A DNA stretch of 64,000 bases from Haemophilus parainfluenzae (GTDB lineage: Bacteria; Pseudomonadota; Gammaproteobacteria; Enterobacterales; Pasteurellaceae). The DNA lies in contig NZ_CP063110.1 in assembly GCF_014931275.1 (NCBI RefSeq), positions 852,001-916,000 on the forward strand, read 5' to 3'. Below, in pieces: positions 17,822 to 28,073 of the stretch. The translations under genes were made by a program, and so were the position numbers. Numbering within the stretch: position 1 is the stretch's first letter; every line of letters begins with the position of its first letter. The notes beneath the pieces were generated by a model. It searched no databases. It was not told the DNA's origin and worked only from the letters and a program-made list of their open reading frames with translations.

Positions 17822-17845
17822 AAAAAACCCTGCATTGGCAGGGTT
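17822..17845 (-). terminator. rpmE terminator
   Basis: On the minus strand AACCCTGC, loop CAAT and GCAGGGTT are followed by TTTT. It lies 18 bases past the rpmE stop. Confidence 0.88.
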
Positions 17846-17862
17846 CTTCACACAGATTCAAA

Positions 17863-18075
17863 TTATTTTGTACCTGGGATTTTGAAACGGCTGTTAAAGC
17901 GTTCAACACGACCACCAGTATCAACAACACGTTGTTTACCCGTGTAGAATGGGTGGCAGCTACCGCACACATCAAGGTTGATGTCTTTGCCTAAAGTTGA
18001 ACGAGTTTTGATCACGTTACCGCAAGAACAAGTTACAGTGATCTCTTTATATTCTGGGTGAATACCTTGTTTCAT
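17863..18075 (-). CDS. rpmE: 50S ribosomal protein L31
   Basis: This is the zinc-containing (C+) form of L31, at the bridge between ribosomal subunits. The start at 18075 ([12 protein letters not shown]) gives 70 residues, as in E. coli. The four zinc-binding cysteines are in CSCGN (residues 16 and 18) and VCGSCHPF (37 and 40). The end [17 protein letters not shown] is typical. Being a C+ form, its own supply depends on zinc. No second L31 gene is seen here. Confidence 0.97.
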   Translation of the reverse strand: MKQGIHPEYKEITVTCSCGNVIKTRSTLGKDINLDVCGSCHPFYTGKQRVVDTGGRVERFNSRFKIPGTK

Positions 18076-18200
18076 AGAAAACCTCAAATTGAAGCCACGC
18101 CGCTATAAATGCTTTCCACTTACACCGCGTGAGTTAATAATCGCCGACAATCCGGCACCAAATAGACTGCGAATTATACTGAAAAAATCAAATTGATCAA
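18076..18200 (-). promoter_or_regulatory. rpmE promoter and untranslated leader
   Basis: On the minus strand TTGATC (18200-18195) and TATAAT (18178-18173) are 16 bases apart. This leaves a leader of about 90 bases that contains the small hairpin GCCG-GATTGT-CGGC. L31 genes of gamma-proteobacteria are known to carry self-regulating leaders; whether this is one needs a covariance-model search. Confidence 0.45.
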
Positions 18201-18268
18201 GAGGTGTGCTTTAGTGATAGAATCATCGCAAAATTTTTGCTTATTTTTGACCGCACTTTAGGAAAGTT

Positions 18269-19387
18269 ATGTTAGCCCAATCCTCTGTTGATGCCCCTTT
18301 TGCCCATTCAGTTCTACAATGGTATGAGAAGTTTGGGCGTAAAAATTTGCCTTGGCAGCAAAATAAAACCCTTTATGGTGTTTGGCTTTCTGAAGTGATG
18401 TTACAACAGACTCAAGTTTCCACGGTCATTCCTTATTTTGAACGTTTTATTAAAACCTTTCCCAATGTGACCGCACTTGCTAATGCATCACAAGATGAAG
18501 TGTTACATCTGTGGACGGGACTAGGTTATTACGCCCGTGCAAGAAATTTACATCAAGCCGCTCAAACCATTAGAGATGAATATCAAAGTGAGTTTCCTAC
18601 ACAATTTGAGCAAGTTTGGGCATTAACAGGCGTGGGGCGATCTACGGCAGGGGCAATTTTATCTTCTGTACAAAATCAACCTTATCCGATTTTAGACGGT
18701 AATGTGAAACGCGTCCTTTCTCGTTATTTTGCTGTTGAAGGTTGGCCTGGTGAAAAGAAAGTCGAAAATCAATTATGGCAGTTGAGTGAACAGGTTACAC
18801 CAACAACGAGAGTCGCTGAATTTAATCAAGCGATGATGGATATCGGTTCGGCGATTTGTACCCGAACAAAACCTAAATGCGATCTTTGTCCTCTAAGTAA
18901 CGATTGTTTAGCCAATAAACTTGAAAAGTGGACGGAATTCCCTGGAAAGAAACCGAAAAAATCCTTGCCGGAAAAACAAAGCTATTTTTTGATTTTATCT
19001 TATCGAGGAAAAGTCTGGTTGGAACAGCGTGAAAGCAAAGGCTTATGGGGTGGTTTGTACTGTTTCCCTCAGTTTGATGATAAACAAACATTGCTGAATT
19101 TTCTGAAAGAACAAGGTATTACCGAATATCAAGAATGGGTGACTTTCCGTCATACGTTTAGTCATTTTCATTTAGATATCCATCCTATTTATGTTGAAGT
19201 CGATCGAAAATCTGAAGATGGCGATCGTTCAGATTGGAAAAAATTGTCAGAAAAAGGAAAAGAATCTCAATCTGGTCTATTAAGTGCGGTCAAATATTGG
19301 TATGATCCAACGTCACCTGAACAGATCGGGTTAGCTCAGCCTGTGAAAAATTTATTAACGCAATTTGTAAGGAATTATTATGGCTAG
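18269..19387 (+). CDS. mutY: Adenine DNA glycosylase MutY
   Basis: MutY removes adenine opposite 8-oxoguanine. The 372 residues hold the catalytic Glu42 ([11 protein letters not shown]) and Asp143 (LDGNVKRVL), the helix-hairpin-helix [12 protein letters not shown], and an iron-sulfur loop [17 protein letters not shown] with the C-X6-C-X2-C-X5-C spacing. The C-terminal NUDIX-like domain, which recognises 8-oxoguanine, contains [18 protein letters not shown] lies before the ATG. The last codons overlap yggX by eight bases. Three uptake cores lie in or near it (18250, 18470, 19282). Confidence 0.97.
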   Translation: MLAQSSVDAPFAHSVLQWYEKFGRKNLPWQQNKTLYGVWLSEVMLQQTQVSTVIPYFERFIKTFPNVTALANASQDEVLHLWTGLGYYARARNLHQAAQTIRDEYQSEFPTQFEQVWALTGVGRSTAGAILSSVQNQPYPILDGNVKRVLSRYFAVEGWPGEKKVENQLWQLSEQVTPTTRVAEFNQAMMDIGSAICTRTKPKCDLCPLSNDCLANKLEKWTEFPGKKPKKSLPEKQSYFLILSYRGKVWLEQRESKGLWGGLYCFPQFDDKQTLLNFLKEQGITEYQEWVTFRHTFSHFHLDIHPIYVEVDRKSEDGDRSDWKKLSEKGKESQSGLLSAVKYWYDPTSPEQIGLAQPVKNLLTQFVRNYYG

Positions 19388-19652
19388 AACCATTTTTTGC
19401 GAATATTTGAAACAAGATGCGGAAGGGTTGGATTTTCAACTGTATCCTGGTGAATTAGGTAAACGTATTTTTAATTCAATTAGTAAACAAGCATGGGGCG
19501 AATGGATCAAAAAGCAAACCATGTTAGTGAACGAGAAAAAACTCAATATGATGAATGCCGAACATCGAAAATTATTAGAAGAAGAAATGGTGAATTTCTT
19601 ATTTGAAGGCAAAGAAGTGCATATTGAAGGTTACGTTCCCCCATCTAAATAA
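19380..19652 (+). CDS. yggX: Iron-trafficking / oxidative-protection protein YggX
   Basis: YggX is a 90-residue cytosolic protein that protects iron-sulfur clusters and helps iron trafficking. [30 protein letters not shown] carries the conserved Cys7 and the family start (shown in part). The end GYVPPSK is also typical. It follows mutY with overlap, the order known in enteric bacteria (mutY-yggX-mltC). Confidence 0.95.
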   Translation: MARTIFCEYLKQDAEGLDFQLYPGELGKRIFNSISKQAWGEWIKKQTMLVNEKKLNMMNAEHRKLLEEEMVNFLFEGKEVHIEGYVPPSK

Positions 19653-19661
19653 CAAAAGATT

Positions 19662-20741
19662 ATGAAAAAGTATTTATTATTGGCGCTACTTCCGCTTTTG
19701 TATGCGTGTAGTGACTCGCCAAGCCATCGACGTGGTGTTAATTATGACGAAGTGTTTGCAAAAGACACGCAAGGTTTAGATATTTTAACGGGTCAATTCT
19801 CTCATAATATCGATCGTATTTGGGGGGTGAATGAGCTATTAGTTGCGAGCCGTAAAGACTATGTGAAATATACGGACTCTTTCTATACGCGTAGCCACGT
19901 AAGTTTTGATGAAGGTTCGATCATCATTGAAACACAAAAAGATCTTAATCGTTTACATAATGCGATTGTGCATACCTTATTGATGGGTTCAGATGCAAAA
20001 GGGATCGACTTATTTGCTTCTGGTGATGTACCGATCAGTACACGTCCTTTCTTATTAGGACAGGTGGTAGACAATAATGGCCAACAAATTGCTAACCAAG
20101 TTATTGCAAGCAACTTCGCCACCTATTTAATCCAAAATAAATTGCAAACTCGCCGTTTACAAAATGGTAATACCGTGCAATTTGTCGTGATCTCGATGAT
20201 TGCAAACCACGTTGAAGTGCGTGCACAAAAATATCTTCCATTGGTACGTAAAGCCGCAGAGCGTTATGGTATTGATGAAAGCTTGATCTTAGGTATTATG
20301 CAAACAGAATCTAGCTTCAACCCGTATGCAATCAGTTATGCAAATGCAATCGGCTTAATGCAAGTAGTGCCGAGTACGGCAGGTCGTGATATCTTTGCCA
20401 TGAAAGGTAAAGGCGGACAACCGTCAGCACGTTACTTGTATGATCCAGCAAATAATATTGATGCAGGTGTGGCTTATTTATGGATTCTACAAAATCAATA
20501 TTTAGACGGTATCACCAATCCAACTTCTAAACGCTTTGCGATGATTTCTGCTTATAACAGTGGAGCTGGCGCGGTATTGCGTGTGTTTGATAGTGATAAA
20601 GATGAAGCGATTTATAAAATCAACCAGATGTATCCTGAACAGGTATATCGCATCTTAACTACAGCACATCCATCCTCACAAGCAAGAAACTACTTATTGA
20701 AAGTGGATGCTGCTCAGAAGAAATTCCGTGTAAGACGATAA
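19662..20741 (+). CDS. mltC: Membrane-bound lytic murein transglycosylase C
   Basis: MltC is an outer-membrane lipoprotein that cuts peptidoglycan glycan strands. The signal peptide ends in a lipobox LLYAC (Cys16). The lytic-transglycosylase (SLT) domain is in the C-terminal half: [33 protein letters not shown], where the Glu of QTES is the catalytic acid, then [13 protein letters not shown]. The N-terminal domain matches the DUF3393 region of MltC. Length 359 residues. Confidence 0.95.
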   Translation: MKKYLLLALLPLLYACSDSPSHRRGVNYDEVFAKDTQGLDILTGQFSHNIDRIWGVNELLVASRKDYVKYTDSFYTRSHVSFDEGSIIIETQKDLNRLHNAIVHTLLMGSDAKGIDLFASGDVPISTRPFLLGQVVDNNGQQIANQVIASNFATYLIQNKLQTRRLQNGNTVQFVVISMIANHVEVRAQKYLPLVRKAAERYGIDESLILGIMQTESSFNPYAISYANAIGLMQVVPSTAGRDIFAMKGKGGQPSARYLYDPANNIDAGVAYLWILQNQYLDGITNPTSKRFAMISAYNSGAGAVLRVFDSDKDEAIYKINQMYPEQVYRILTTAHPSSQARNYLLKVDAAQKKFRVRR

Positions 20742-20758
20742 TTTCAGAAATTAAATAC

Positions 20759-20795
20759 AATGCCCGAAAGACTTTTCTCTCGGGCATTATTTTTT
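20759..20795 (+). terminator. Terminator after mltC
   Basis: AATGCCCGA (20759-20767) pairs with TCGGGCATT (20780-20788), followed by a run ATTTTTT. Confidence 0.85.
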
Positions 20796-20909
20796 CTATA
20801 AAGAGCGGTTATTTTTAATTGAGTTTTTCAAAATACGTTCTTTTTATAGACGTTTTGGTTATTAACCATTCAAACACACTAAATTTTTCACTTTTTTTGA
20901 ATTTAGTTG

Positions 20910-20938
20910 TTGACCGATACCCGAAAAAATAGTTTAAT
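20910..20938 (+). promoter_or_regulatory. Promoter of the tRNA-Phe/tRNA-Asn unit
   Basis: TTGACC (20910-20915), 17-base spacer, TTTAAT (20933-20938), followed by a GC-rich ACGCTCCG discriminator, as at stable-RNA promoters. Confidence 0.65.
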
Positions 20939-20974
20939 ACGCTCCGTTGTCAGGCAGTAGCCAATAACGATAAC

Positions 20975-21050
20975 GCCTCGATAGCTCAGTCGGTAGAGCA
21001 GGGGATTGAAAATCCCCGTGTCGGTGGTTCGATTCCGCCTCGAGGCACCA
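20975..21050 (+). tRNA. tRNA-Phe (GAA)
   Basis: A 76-base cloverleaf with acceptor stem GCCTCGA/TCGAGGC, D-arm AGCTCAGTCGGTAGAGC, anticodon loop TTGAAAA (anticodon GAA), T-loop TTCGATT and encoded CCA. Confidence 0.97.
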
Positions 21051-21052
21051 TT

Positions 21053-21128
21053 TCCTCCTTAGTTCAGTCGGTAGAACGGTGGACTGTTAATCCATATGTC
21101 GCAGGTTCGAGTCCCGCAGGAGGAGCCA
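21053..21128 (+). tRNA. tRNA-Asn (GTT)
   Basis: A 76-base cloverleaf with acceptor stem TCCTCCT/AGGAGGA, anticodon loop CTGTTAA (anticodon GTT), T-loop TTCGAGT and encoded CCA. It is two bases after tRNA-Phe and in the same transcript. GUN anticodons such as this are queuosine targets. Confidence 0.97.
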
Positions 21129-21138
21129 AATTCTAAGA

Positions 21139-21167
21139 AGCCGCTAAAGAAATTTAGCGGCTTTTTG
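21139..21167 (+). terminator. Terminator of the tRNA unit
   Basis: AGCCGCTAAA, GAAA loop, TTTAGCGGCT (21139-21162), then TTTTG. Confidence 0.9.
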
Positions 21168-21291
21168 TTTTCCAACTCAACTGTCTTCTAATCTTCATAT
21201 AGACAATTCCAATTACATCAATTTATAGCTTTCTCGTTCAGTTTTAGGCACAATAGAACAAAATTCCAATGAGTAAAAAAGGATAATGAAA

Positions 21292-22662
21292 ATGACTAAA
21301 CATTATGATTATATTGCTATCGGTGGCGGTTCAGGTGGGATTGCTTCAATTAACCGTGCGGCAAGTTATGGCAAAAAATGTGCGATTATCGAAGCAAAAC
21401 ATCTCGGTGGTACTTGTGTGAACGTAGGTTGTGTACCGAAAAAAGTGATGTTCTATGGCGCACAAATTGCAGAGGCCATTAATAGCTATGCACCCGCTTA
21501 TGGTTTTGATGTGGAAGTGAAAAAGTTTGATTACGCAAAATTAGTCGAAAGTCGTCAAGCTTACATCGGTCGTATTCATACCTCTTACAATAATGTGTTA
21601 GCGAAAAATAATGTGGACGTTCTAAATGGTTTTGCGCGTTTTAAAGATGCAAAAACGATTGAAGTGAGCTATGCAGATGGTTCAACAGAATTAGTGACTG
21701 CAGATCATATCTTAATTGCAACGGGTGGCCGTCCGAGTATTCCTGCAGTAAAAGGCGCAGAATACGGGATTGATTCAAATGGTGTATTTGCTTTAAATAA
21801 GTTACCAAAACGTGTCGCAGTCGTAGGCGCAGGTTATATTGCAGTTGAATTAGCGGGTGTTTTAAATAGCTTAGGCAGCGAAACCCATTTATTTGTGCGC
21901 CAACATGCCCCATTGCGTAATCAAGATCCATTGATTGTCGAAACCTTAGTTGAAGTGTTAGAACAAGATGGCATCCAATTACATACTAAAGCGTTGCCTG
22001 AAGAAGTCGTGAAAAATGCCGATGGTTCGCTTATCTTGAAATTACAAGATGGTCGTGAAACCACAGTGGATACGTTAATTTGGGCGATTGGTCGCGAACC
22101 AGCAACGGATGTGATTAATCTTGAAGTAACTGGTGTGAAAACGAATTCACGTGGACAAATTATTGTCGATAAATACCAAAATACAAACGTACCTGGCATT
22201 TATGCAGTGGGTGATATTATCGAAGGTGGTATTGAATTAACGCCAGTTGCCGTGGCGGCAGGTCGTCGTTTGTCTGAGCGTTTATTCAATAACAAACCAA
22301 ATGAGCATTTAGATTACAATCTTGTGCCAACCGTCGTGTTCAGCCATCCGCCAATTGGTACAGTGGGTTTAACTGAACCGCAAGCGATTGAGCAATATGG
22401 CGAAGAAAATGTGAAAGTGTATAAATCCTCTTTCACGGCAATGTACACCGCTGTCACTGAACATCGCCAACCTTGCCGAATGAAATTAGTGTGTGTCGGC
22501 AAAGAAGAGAAAATCGTGGGCTTACACGGCATTGGTTTCGGTGTAGATGAAATGATCCAAGGTTTTGCTGTAGCAATCAAAATGGGTGCAACTAAAGCAG
22601 ACTTTGATAATACGGTGGCAATTCACCCAACAGGTTCTGAAGAATTTGTGACAATGCGTTAA
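21292..22662 (+). CDS. gor: Glutathione-disulfide reductase
   Basis: This FAD enzyme reduces oxidised glutathione with NADPH in the cytosol. The FAD motif GGGSGG is at the start, the redox pair Cys42/Cys47 is in GGTCVNVGC, and the NADPH-binding motif [11 protein letters not shown] lies near residue 180. The C-terminal [12 protein letters not shown] holds the catalytic His-Glu. I choose ATG 21292 (456 residues), because AAAAGGA is eight bases upstream; ATG 21286 is only two bases from it. Haemophilus imports glutathione, so reductase without local gshA is reasonable. Confidence 0.96.
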   Translation: MTKHYDYIAIGGGSGGIASINRAASYGKKCAIIEAKHLGGTCVNVGCVPKKVMFYGAQIAEAINSYAPAYGFDVEVKKFDYAKLVESRQAYIGRIHTSYNNVLAKNNVDVLNGFARFKDAKTIEVSYADGSTELVTADHILIATGGRPSIPAVKGAEYGIDSNGVFALNKLPKRVAVVGAGYIAVELAGVLNSLGSETHLFVRQHAPLRNQDPLIVETLVEVLEQDGIQLHTKALPEEVVKNADGSLILKLQDGRETTVDTLIWAIGREPATDVINLEVTGVKTNSRGQIIVDKYQNTNVPGIYAVGDIIEGGIELTPVAVAAGRRLSERLFNNKPNEHLDYNLVPTVVFSHPPIGTVGLTEPQAIEQYGEENVKVYKSSFTAMYTAVTEHRQPCRMKLVCVGKEEKIVGLHGIGFGVDEMIQGFAVAIKMGATKADFDNTVAIHPTGSEEFVTMR

Positions 22663-22675
22663 TTGCAGATAAAAA

Positions 22676-22713
22676 AAGTGCGGTCAAAATCTCTGATGTT
22701 TTTGACCGCATTT
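22676..22713. terminator. Terminator from an imperfect uptake pair
   Basis: AAAGTGCGGTCAAAA (22676-22690) pairs with TTTTTGACCGCATTTTTT; the second arm has lost one base of the uptake core (GCATTT in place of GCACTTT). It serves gor and the convergent yafJ. Confidence 0.75.
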
Positions 22714-22730
22714 TTTATTGTGATTTGTTA

Positions 22731-23558
22731 TTAGGCTGCAGCTCGATTGCCTAATGTACCATCATCTTCCATTTCTTTAGCCACACCGACGATCTCAGCA
22801 ATTTTGTCTCCTTCTTTGAAGAAAACGAAACCACCATGTTCCATTTTGACCCAAGGTTCATCTTTGGTGAGCGGGAAAGTCGTAATGATGGTGACTTTGT
22901 CGCCATCTTTTGCGTAATCATTAAAATCGATGACGCCATCATCATCAATTCGGTGAGCTTTACCAAAAGGAGCTTTACGCGTTAAGTAATGCAAATTGGT
23001 TGAGCAGTGGGCAATCATCCATTCTCCATTTGAAAGAATGAAGTTAAAGGTGCCTTTTTGTGATAGCTCTTTAGTAATATCTTGAATGGCTTCAAAGATT
23101 TCCATTTCAGAAGGTTTACGGCGAAAACGATTTTTTAAGTATTCTGCCATATAACAAAATGCAGCTTCTGAATCGGTCGAGCCAATAGGCTGACAGAAAC
23201 TCTCAGACATATCCGGTAATTCTTTTAAATTACCGTTGTGAGCAAACACCCAATTTTGTCCCCAAATTTCACGAATAAAGGGATGGGTATTTTCAATAGT
23301 TACACCGCCTTGTGTTGCCTTGCGAATGTGGGCAATCACATTGAGCGATTTAATGTTGTATTGTTTTACACAATCTGCAATCGGGGATTGAGATGCAGCG
23401 TGGTTATCGCGAAAAATACGCACACCACGACCTTCAAAAAAAGCGATACCGAAGCCATCTGAATGGCAATCAGTAAGACCAGCACGACGACGGAAACCTT
23501 CAAAAGAAAAGACAATATCCGTCGGCGTATTGCAGTTCATTCCGAGTAATTGGCACAT
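22731..23558 (-). CDS. yafJ: Class II glutamine amidotransferase, YafJ-like
   Basis: The 275 residues form an N-terminal-nucleophile amidotransferase domain: Cys2 after Met removal is the nucleophile (MCQLLGMNC), followed by HSDGFGIAFFEGRGV, IAHIRKATQGGV and FAHNGNLKELP, the family's glutamine site. No synthetase domain is attached, so the acceptor of the ammonia is unknown. It is a single gene between two terminators, with no obvious partner nearby. Confidence 0.9.
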   Translation of the reverse strand: MCQLLGMNCNTPTDIVFSFEGFRRRAGLTDCHSDGFGIAFFEGRGVRIFRDNHAASQSPIADCVKQYNIKSLNVIAHIRKATQGGVTIENTHPFIREIWGQNWVFAHNGNLKELPDMSESFCQPIGSTDSEAAFCYMAEYLKNRFRRKPSEMEIFEAIQDITKELSQKGTFNFILSNGEWMIAHCSTNLHYLTRKAPFGKAHRIDDDGVIDFNDYAKDGDKVTIITTFPLTKDEPWVKMEHGGFVFFKEGDKIAEIVGVAKEMEDDGTLGNRAAA

Positions 23559-23729
23559 AAATTCCTACAGCTTATTTTTATATTTTTTTATAACCTTATA
23601 ATGTGTGCAGATTTAACACCATAATGCGTTGAAATTCAAGATGGATCATAAAGGATTTTTAGAAGAAAATGTTACATAAAATAACATCGGAAGCTTTTTG
23701 GTAAGACGACAAATCATGGTGTAAATAAA

Positions 23730-23756
23730 AAGGCGTGTTTAACACGCCTTTTTTAT
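23730..23756 (-). terminator. plsB terminator
   Basis: AAGGCGTGTT-T-AACACGCCTT (23730-23750) is nearly a perfect palindrome with T-runs on both sides. It lies 25 bases past the plsB stop. Confidence 0.85.
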
Positions 23757-23774
23757 CCTTTAAAGAGATAAAGA

Positions 23775-26231
23775 TTATTCATCTTTATTTGATTTATCCT
23801 CTTCTTCTACTTCAATCTCAACTTCATCTGCTTTATCTGCAGCACCGTTGATCGTTAAGCAAATCTCGCTAGAAATCAAATGCTCTAAAATTGTGGCAAG
23901 CTCGTGTAATTTTTCTTTGTCATCATCGAAATAGCCTTCTTCTTTCAAGTGAGCAATAAAGGCCGAGAATACCGCTTTATCGAAGAATTCAGGCGCGTTA
24001 ATACCGTGTAATACAGAAAGGCGCTGTGCTACCAATTGGCTTTCTTTTTCTAGTAAACCACGGGCAATTCCAGGATCTCTACGTAAAATGCTTACAGTAA
24101 TGTAGTAGCGTTGTAAGATTTCACGCATACCTGCAGACCAAAGTTGTAAAATACGAACTTTAGCGCGGTGGATAGATAAGAAATTATCATTGGCTTGGAT
24201 AACTTCTTGACGCGCAAATTCATCAATAATGGCTTTAATTTGTGTATCTAATTCTTCTTCATTGAAATGAAGGAAGAGTTCGCCTTTTAAGAATGGATAA
24301 ATTTTACGTACCGCATCCAATAATAAATCTTTTTGAATCGCTTCATAATGTAAAACGATACTCGCAACAAGAGAAGGTAATACAAATAAGTGTTGAATAT
24401 TATTGCGGTAATACGTCATGAGAACAGCAGAATTACGCTCTAAACGAATAATTTCCCCAAAGTTATCTTTTTCAACTAATACACCTACGCGATCTAAGCT
24501 TAATACGTGGTCAAGCATCGCTTTTGGTGTATCAGTTGGGAGTACCACATCAGTAGAATACGGTACATTCTTTAACATTTTTTGATAACTAAAGAGTTGT
24601 TCTAATAGTTGCTCATGAGAAAGCGCACGTTGACGAGAAGAGAGGAGAGCGGTCCCCACTAAATTCATCGCATTGACAGCTGCAGCTTTATTAATATTCA
24701 CCATCACTTGATTAGAAATAGACCCAACCGCATGGTTAAACCAGTGAGGTTTATCTTCATGATGTTGTTCTTTCCATTCTGGATAATGGTGATTGAGATA
24801 ATTGGAAAGTGTAATTGGCTCACCGAAATTCACAAAGCCTTGACCTAAATTACGTAATTTTTTAATCACACGTAAAACTAAGCCCGCATTTTCTTTTTCT
24901 TTCGCTGCACCACGTAATTCTTTCGCGTAAGTATCTACTTCTAATACGTGCTCATAACCGATATACACGGGCACTACAGAAATTGGACGTGTTTGGTTAT
25001 GTTGAAGCGCTTGTAGTGTCATCGACATCATACCAGTTTTCGGTGCAAGCAAGCGACCTGTACGAGAACGACCACCTTCAATGAAGTATTCGACGGAATA
25101 ACCGCGGTGGAATAATTCCCCTAAATATTCACGGAAAATCGCAGAATAAAGGCGGTTGCCTTTAAACGTACGGCGAATAAAAAATGCTCCCCAACTACGA
25201 AATAAAGGACCTGCTGGCCAGAAGTTTAAGTTAATCCCTGCTGCAATGTGTGGAGGTACAAGACCTTGGTGATAGAGCACATAAGAAAGTAATAAATAGT
25301 CAATGTGACTACGGTGACAAGGCACATAAACAATCTCATGCCCTTCTAATGCTAATTTACGCACGCGGTCCGCATTTTGTACATCAATCCCTGAATACAG
25401 TTTGTTCCATAACCAACGTAAGAAACGATCCGCTGCTCGAAGGCTTGAATGACTTACATTAGCCGCGATTTCATGAAGAATTTTTTCGGCTTCAGCATAG
25501 GCTTTCTCACGGCTGATATTTTTTGATTTTGCCTCATCTTCAATCGCATTTTGAATTGCTTGGGAATTTAATAGCTTATTAAACATCGCTTCGCGGTTTG
25601 GCAAACGAGGCCCTGTCGCGGAAATACGTTGTTTAGCAAAGTGCATTTTAGCCACGCGAGCCAGTTTTTGCGCAATTTTTTCATCTGAACCGTGCTCATT
25701 TACCATGTAACGCAAAGAAAGCGCTTGAGAAAAACGCACAAAAGTATCACGTCCAAACCAAATTGCCGCAAAGGTTTTTTGAATACCGTTTAATAAGCGA
25801 AGATTGGGTAAGCTTGCTTTATCTTCTTTACCTGGTGAACGTCCCCAAAGCACCGAAACTGGGATCAGTTGTACATCTAAATCAGCTGCATCACGGTGCA
25901 GTTCTAAGTATTTATTGAAGACTTTGGCGGTTTCATCTTTTGCGCCTTTTGATTTAAAAAAGCGGCGACCTTCGTCTAAATAGACATAACGTGGTAATGC
26001 TACGCCATCAATCACATTCTTTTCAGCTGGATCAGGCAAACCTACACTCAAACAGTTACGACGGAAAATCACGAAGTCAGTTTGAGAGGTATAAGGTAAA
26101 ACATAAAGAATAGGTTGATTGATATTGAGTTGAAGCTCTTCGATGGGTTGAGCGGGAATAGGATTATTTTTTACTAAAACCGAAAGCGGTAATTCTAATA
26201 ATTTACGATAAGTACTTACGATGCCAGACAT
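23775..26231 (-). CDS. plsB: Glycerol-3-phosphate 1-O-acyltransferase PlsB
   Basis: PlsB makes lysophosphatidic acid from glycerol-3-phosphate and acyl-ACP or acyl-CoA at the inner membrane, starting phospholipid synthesis. The acyltransferase motifs are in order: [11 protein letters not shown] (the H-X4-D box), [19 protein letters not shown] and [10 protein letters not shown]. The start is not certain: 26231 ([16 protein letters not shown], 818 residues) resembles known starts, while 26258 gives 827 with no clear ribosome-binding site. The C-terminal tail is strongly acidic ([17 protein letters not shown]). It is divergent from lexA. Confidence 0.95.
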   Translation of the reverse strand: MSGIVSTYRKLLELPLSVLVKNNPIPAQPIEELQLNINQPILYVLPYTSQTDFVIFRRNCLSVGLPDPAEKNVIDGVALPRYVYLDEGRRFFKSKGAKDETAKVFNKYLELHRDAADLDVQLIPVSVLWGRSPGKEDKASLPNLRLLNGIQKTFAAIWFGRDTFVRFSQALSLRYMVNEHGSDEKIAQKLARVAKMHFAKQRISATGPRLPNREAMFNKLLNSQAIQNAIEDEAKSKNISREKAYAEAEKILHEIAANVSHSSLRAADRFLRWLWNKLYSGIDVQNADRVRKLALEGHEIVYVPCHRSHIDYLLLSYVLYHQGLVPPHIAAGINLNFWPAGPLFRSWGAFFIRRTFKGNRLYSAIFREYLGELFHRGYSVEYFIEGGRSRTGRLLAPKTGMMSMTLQALQHNQTRPISVVPVYIGYEHVLEVDTYAKELRGAAKEKENAGLVLRVIKKLRNLGQGFVNFGEPITLSNYLNHHYPEWKEQHHEDKPHWFNHAVGSISNQVMVNINKAAAVNAMNLVGTALLSSRQRALSHEQLLEQLFSYQKMLKNVPYSTDVVLPTDTPKAMLDHVLSLDRVGVLVEKDNFGEIIRLERNSAVLMTYYRNNIQHLFVLPSLVASIVLHYEAIQKDLLLDAVRKIYPFLKGELFLHFNEEELDTQIKAIIDEFARQEVIQANDNFLSIHRAKVRILQLWSAGMREILQRYYITVSILRRDPGIARGLLEKESQLVAQRLSVLHGINAPEFFDKAVFSAFIAHLKEEGYFDDDKEKLHELATILEHLISSEICLTINGAADKADEVEIEVEEEDKSNKDE

Positions 26232-26387
26232 AATTAATATTCTCTTTTTGTTAGACATTTCTAGGTATTGTCGGGCATTTTAACACATTCGACCAGTCAA
26301 ATTCTAAAAATTTACATTTGCGATTTATGATGAGCAGTCAAAAATATGAAAAAAATTGACCGCACTTTTATCGCTAAAAAATAGTTG

Positions 26388-26415
26388 TTGCAATCGCCAT
26401 CTTTCTGTATATACT
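26388..26415 (+). promoter_or_regulatory. lexA promoter
   Basis: TTGCAA (26388-26393), 16-base spacer and TATACT (26410-26415). The -10 box lies within the first LexA box. Confidence 0.65.
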
Positions 26416-26420
26416 AACAG
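26405..26420 (+). promoter_or_regulatory. LexA (SOS) box 1
   Basis: CTGTATATACTAACAG fits CTGT-N8-ACAG with all fixed bases present and covers the -10 box. It is one base away from an E. coli lexA operator as I recall it. Confidence 0.92.
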
Positions 26421-26425
26421 TTATT

Positions 26426-26441
26426 CTGTATAAAGTAACAG
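26426..26441 (+). promoter_or_regulatory. LexA (SOS) box 2
   Basis: CTGTATAAAGTAACAG also fits CTGT-N8-ACAG. The two boxes are 21 bases apart centre to centre, two helical turns, so two dimers can sit on the same face. Confidence 0.88.
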
Positions 26442-26449
26442 GAGTGTAT

Positions 26450-27076
26450 ATGAGACCATTAACTGCCAGACAACAAGAAGTGCTGGAACTCTTAAAACGC
26501 CATTTAGAAACCACGGGTATGCCGCCAACTCGTGCAGAAATTTCTCGTGAATTAGGCTTTAAATCCCCTAATGCGGCGGAAGAACACTTAAAAGCACTTG
26601 CTCGTAAAGGTGCAATTGAAATTGTTGCGGGGGCTTCTCGCGGTATTCGCATTATTGATGACAGTGCAAATGATGAGGAAGAAGAAGGCTTACCGCTCAT
26701 TGGTCGCGTGGCAGCAGGGGAACCTATTTTAGCGGAGCAACACATTGAAGGTACCTATCGTGTTGATGCTAATATGTTTAAACCACAAGCTGACTTTTTA
26801 TTAAAAGTATATGGCCAATCCATGAAAGATATCGGCATTTTAGATGGTGACCTTCTTGCCGTACATAGCACAAAAGATGTGCGAAATGGACAGATTGTTG
26901 TTGCACGAATTGAAGATGAAGTGACAGTAAAACGCTTAGAACGCAAAGGTTCAGTTATTTATCTGCATGCAGAAAATGAAGAGTTTCAGCCGATTGTCGT
27001 TAATCTTGAAGAACAGCCTCATTTTGAAATTGAAGGGATTGCAGTAGGGATTATCCGTAATAACGCTTGGATGTAA
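26450..27076 (+). CDS. lexA: LexA repressor
   Basis: LexA represses the SOS genes and cuts itself when RecA is active. The start at 26450 ([12 protein letters not shown]) has AGGAG six bases upstream; the GTG at 26444 does not. The 208 residues comprise a winged helix-turn-helix ([23 protein letters not shown]), the cleavage site Ala89-Gly90 (VAAGEP), and the catalytic pair Ser124 (YGQSM) and Lys161 (VTVKRL). Two operators upstream allow self-regulation. Confidence 0.98.
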   Translation: MRPLTARQQEVLELLKRHLETTGMPPTRAEISRELGFKSPNAAEEHLKALARKGAIEIVAGASRGIRIIDDSANDEEEEGLPLIGRVAAGEPILAEQHIEGTYRVDANMFKPQADFLLKVYGQSMKDIGILDGDLLAVHSTKDVRNGQIVVARIEDEVTVKRLERKGSVIYLHAENEEFQPIVVNLEEQPHFEIEGIAVGIIRNNAWM

Positions 27077-27081
27077 TGATA

Positions 27082-27124
27082 AAAGTGCGGTGAGAAAATA
27101 AAGTGTTTTTTGACCGCACTTTGT
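27082..27124 (+). terminator. Uptake-pair hairpin between lexA and dapF
   Basis: AAAGTGCGGT (27082-27091) and ACCGCACTTT (27113-27122) can pair with a 21-base loop; only a short T-run follows, so it may be leaky. Confidence 0.6.
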
Positions 27125-27197
27125 CTATTCTGGCTATTTGCCATTCGGCTTATTGCTCTCTATAATGCCAAAAAATTTTCAAATCAAGGAAGGAAAC

Positions 27198-28022
27198 ATG
27201 CAGTTTTCCAAAATGCATGGCCTTGGCAATGACTTTGTCGTTGTTGATGCTGTGACGCAAAATGCCTATTTTACCCCTGAAACCATTAAACGCTTAGCCG
27301 ATCGTCATCGTGGTATTGGTTTTGATCAGCTTTTAATTGTTGAGCCACCTTATGATCCAGATTTAGATTTCCATTATCGTATTTTCAATGCAGATGGTAG
27401 TGAAGTGTCGCAATGTGGAAATGGGGCAAGATGTTTTGCGCGTTTTGTCACCTTAAAAGGGCTGACTAATAAAAAGGATATTGCAGTAAGCACGCAAAAA
27501 GGAAAAATGGTTTTAACGGTAAAAGAAGATGGGCAAATTCGCGTCAATATGGGCGAGCCGATTTGGGAACCCAATAAAATTCCTTTTACTGCCAACAAAT
27601 TTGAAAAAAACTATATTTTACGTACCGATGTTCAAACGGTGCTTTGTGGTGCAGTATCAATGGGCAATCCACATTGCGTTGTTCAAGTGGACAATATTGA
27701 AACGGCCAATGTAGCAGAGTTAGGTCCATTATTAGAAAATCACGAACGTTTTCCGGAAAGGGTAAACGCTGGATTTATGCAAGTCGTCAATCGTAACCAC
27801 ATTAAATTGCGTGTATATGAACGTGGTGCAGGTGAAACGCAAGCGTGTGGCAGTGGTGCTTGTGCTGCAGCGGCTGTTGGAATTATGCAAGGTTTACTTG
27901 ATAACAAAGTGCAGGTTGATCTACCTGGTGGTAGCTTGCTTATTGAGTGGGAAGGCGTAGGTTCGCCGCTTTATATGACGGGTGATGCGACTCATATCTA
28001 TGATGGCAACATTCACCTTTAA
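27198..28022 (+). CDS. dapF: Diaminopimelate epimerase DapF
   Basis: DapF converts LL- to meso-diaminopimelate for peptidoglycan and lysine. I start at 27198 ([17 protein letters not shown]), preceded by AAGGAAGGAAAC; this gives 274 residues. The two catalytic cysteines are Cys73 (SQCGNGARC) and Cys217 ([12 protein letters not shown]). Together with dapA at 5.1 kb it covers two steps of the pathway. Confidence 0.97.
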   Translation: MQFSKMHGLGNDFVVVDAVTQNAYFTPETIKRLADRHRGIGFDQLLIVEPPYDPDLDFHYRIFNADGSEVSQCGNGARCFARFVTLKGLTNKKDIAVSTQKGKMVLTVKEDGQIRVNMGEPIWEPNKIPFTANKFEKNYILRTDVQTVLCGAVSMGNPHCVVQVDNIETANVAELGPLLENHERFPERVNAGFMQVVNRNHIKLRVYERGAGETQACGSGACAAAAVGIMQGLLDNKVQVDLPGGSLLIEWEGVGSPLYMTGDATHIYDGNIHL

Positions 28023-28039
28023 TCTCTTCTAATCGAATA

Positions 28040-28071
28040 AAAAATGCGTGGAAACTATCCACGCATTTTTT
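28040..28071. terminator. Terminator between dapF and the carbonic anhydrase
   Basis: AAAATGCGTGGA and TCCACGCATTTTTT can pair with loop AACTA. T-runs on both strands end both genes. Confidence 0.88.
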
Positions 28072-28073
28072 AT

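Noticed and set aside
24519..24534. Possible tmRNA, 6S or rRNA genes anywhere in the window
   Set aside because: No such sequence was recognised; the stable RNAs are limited to five tRNAs.
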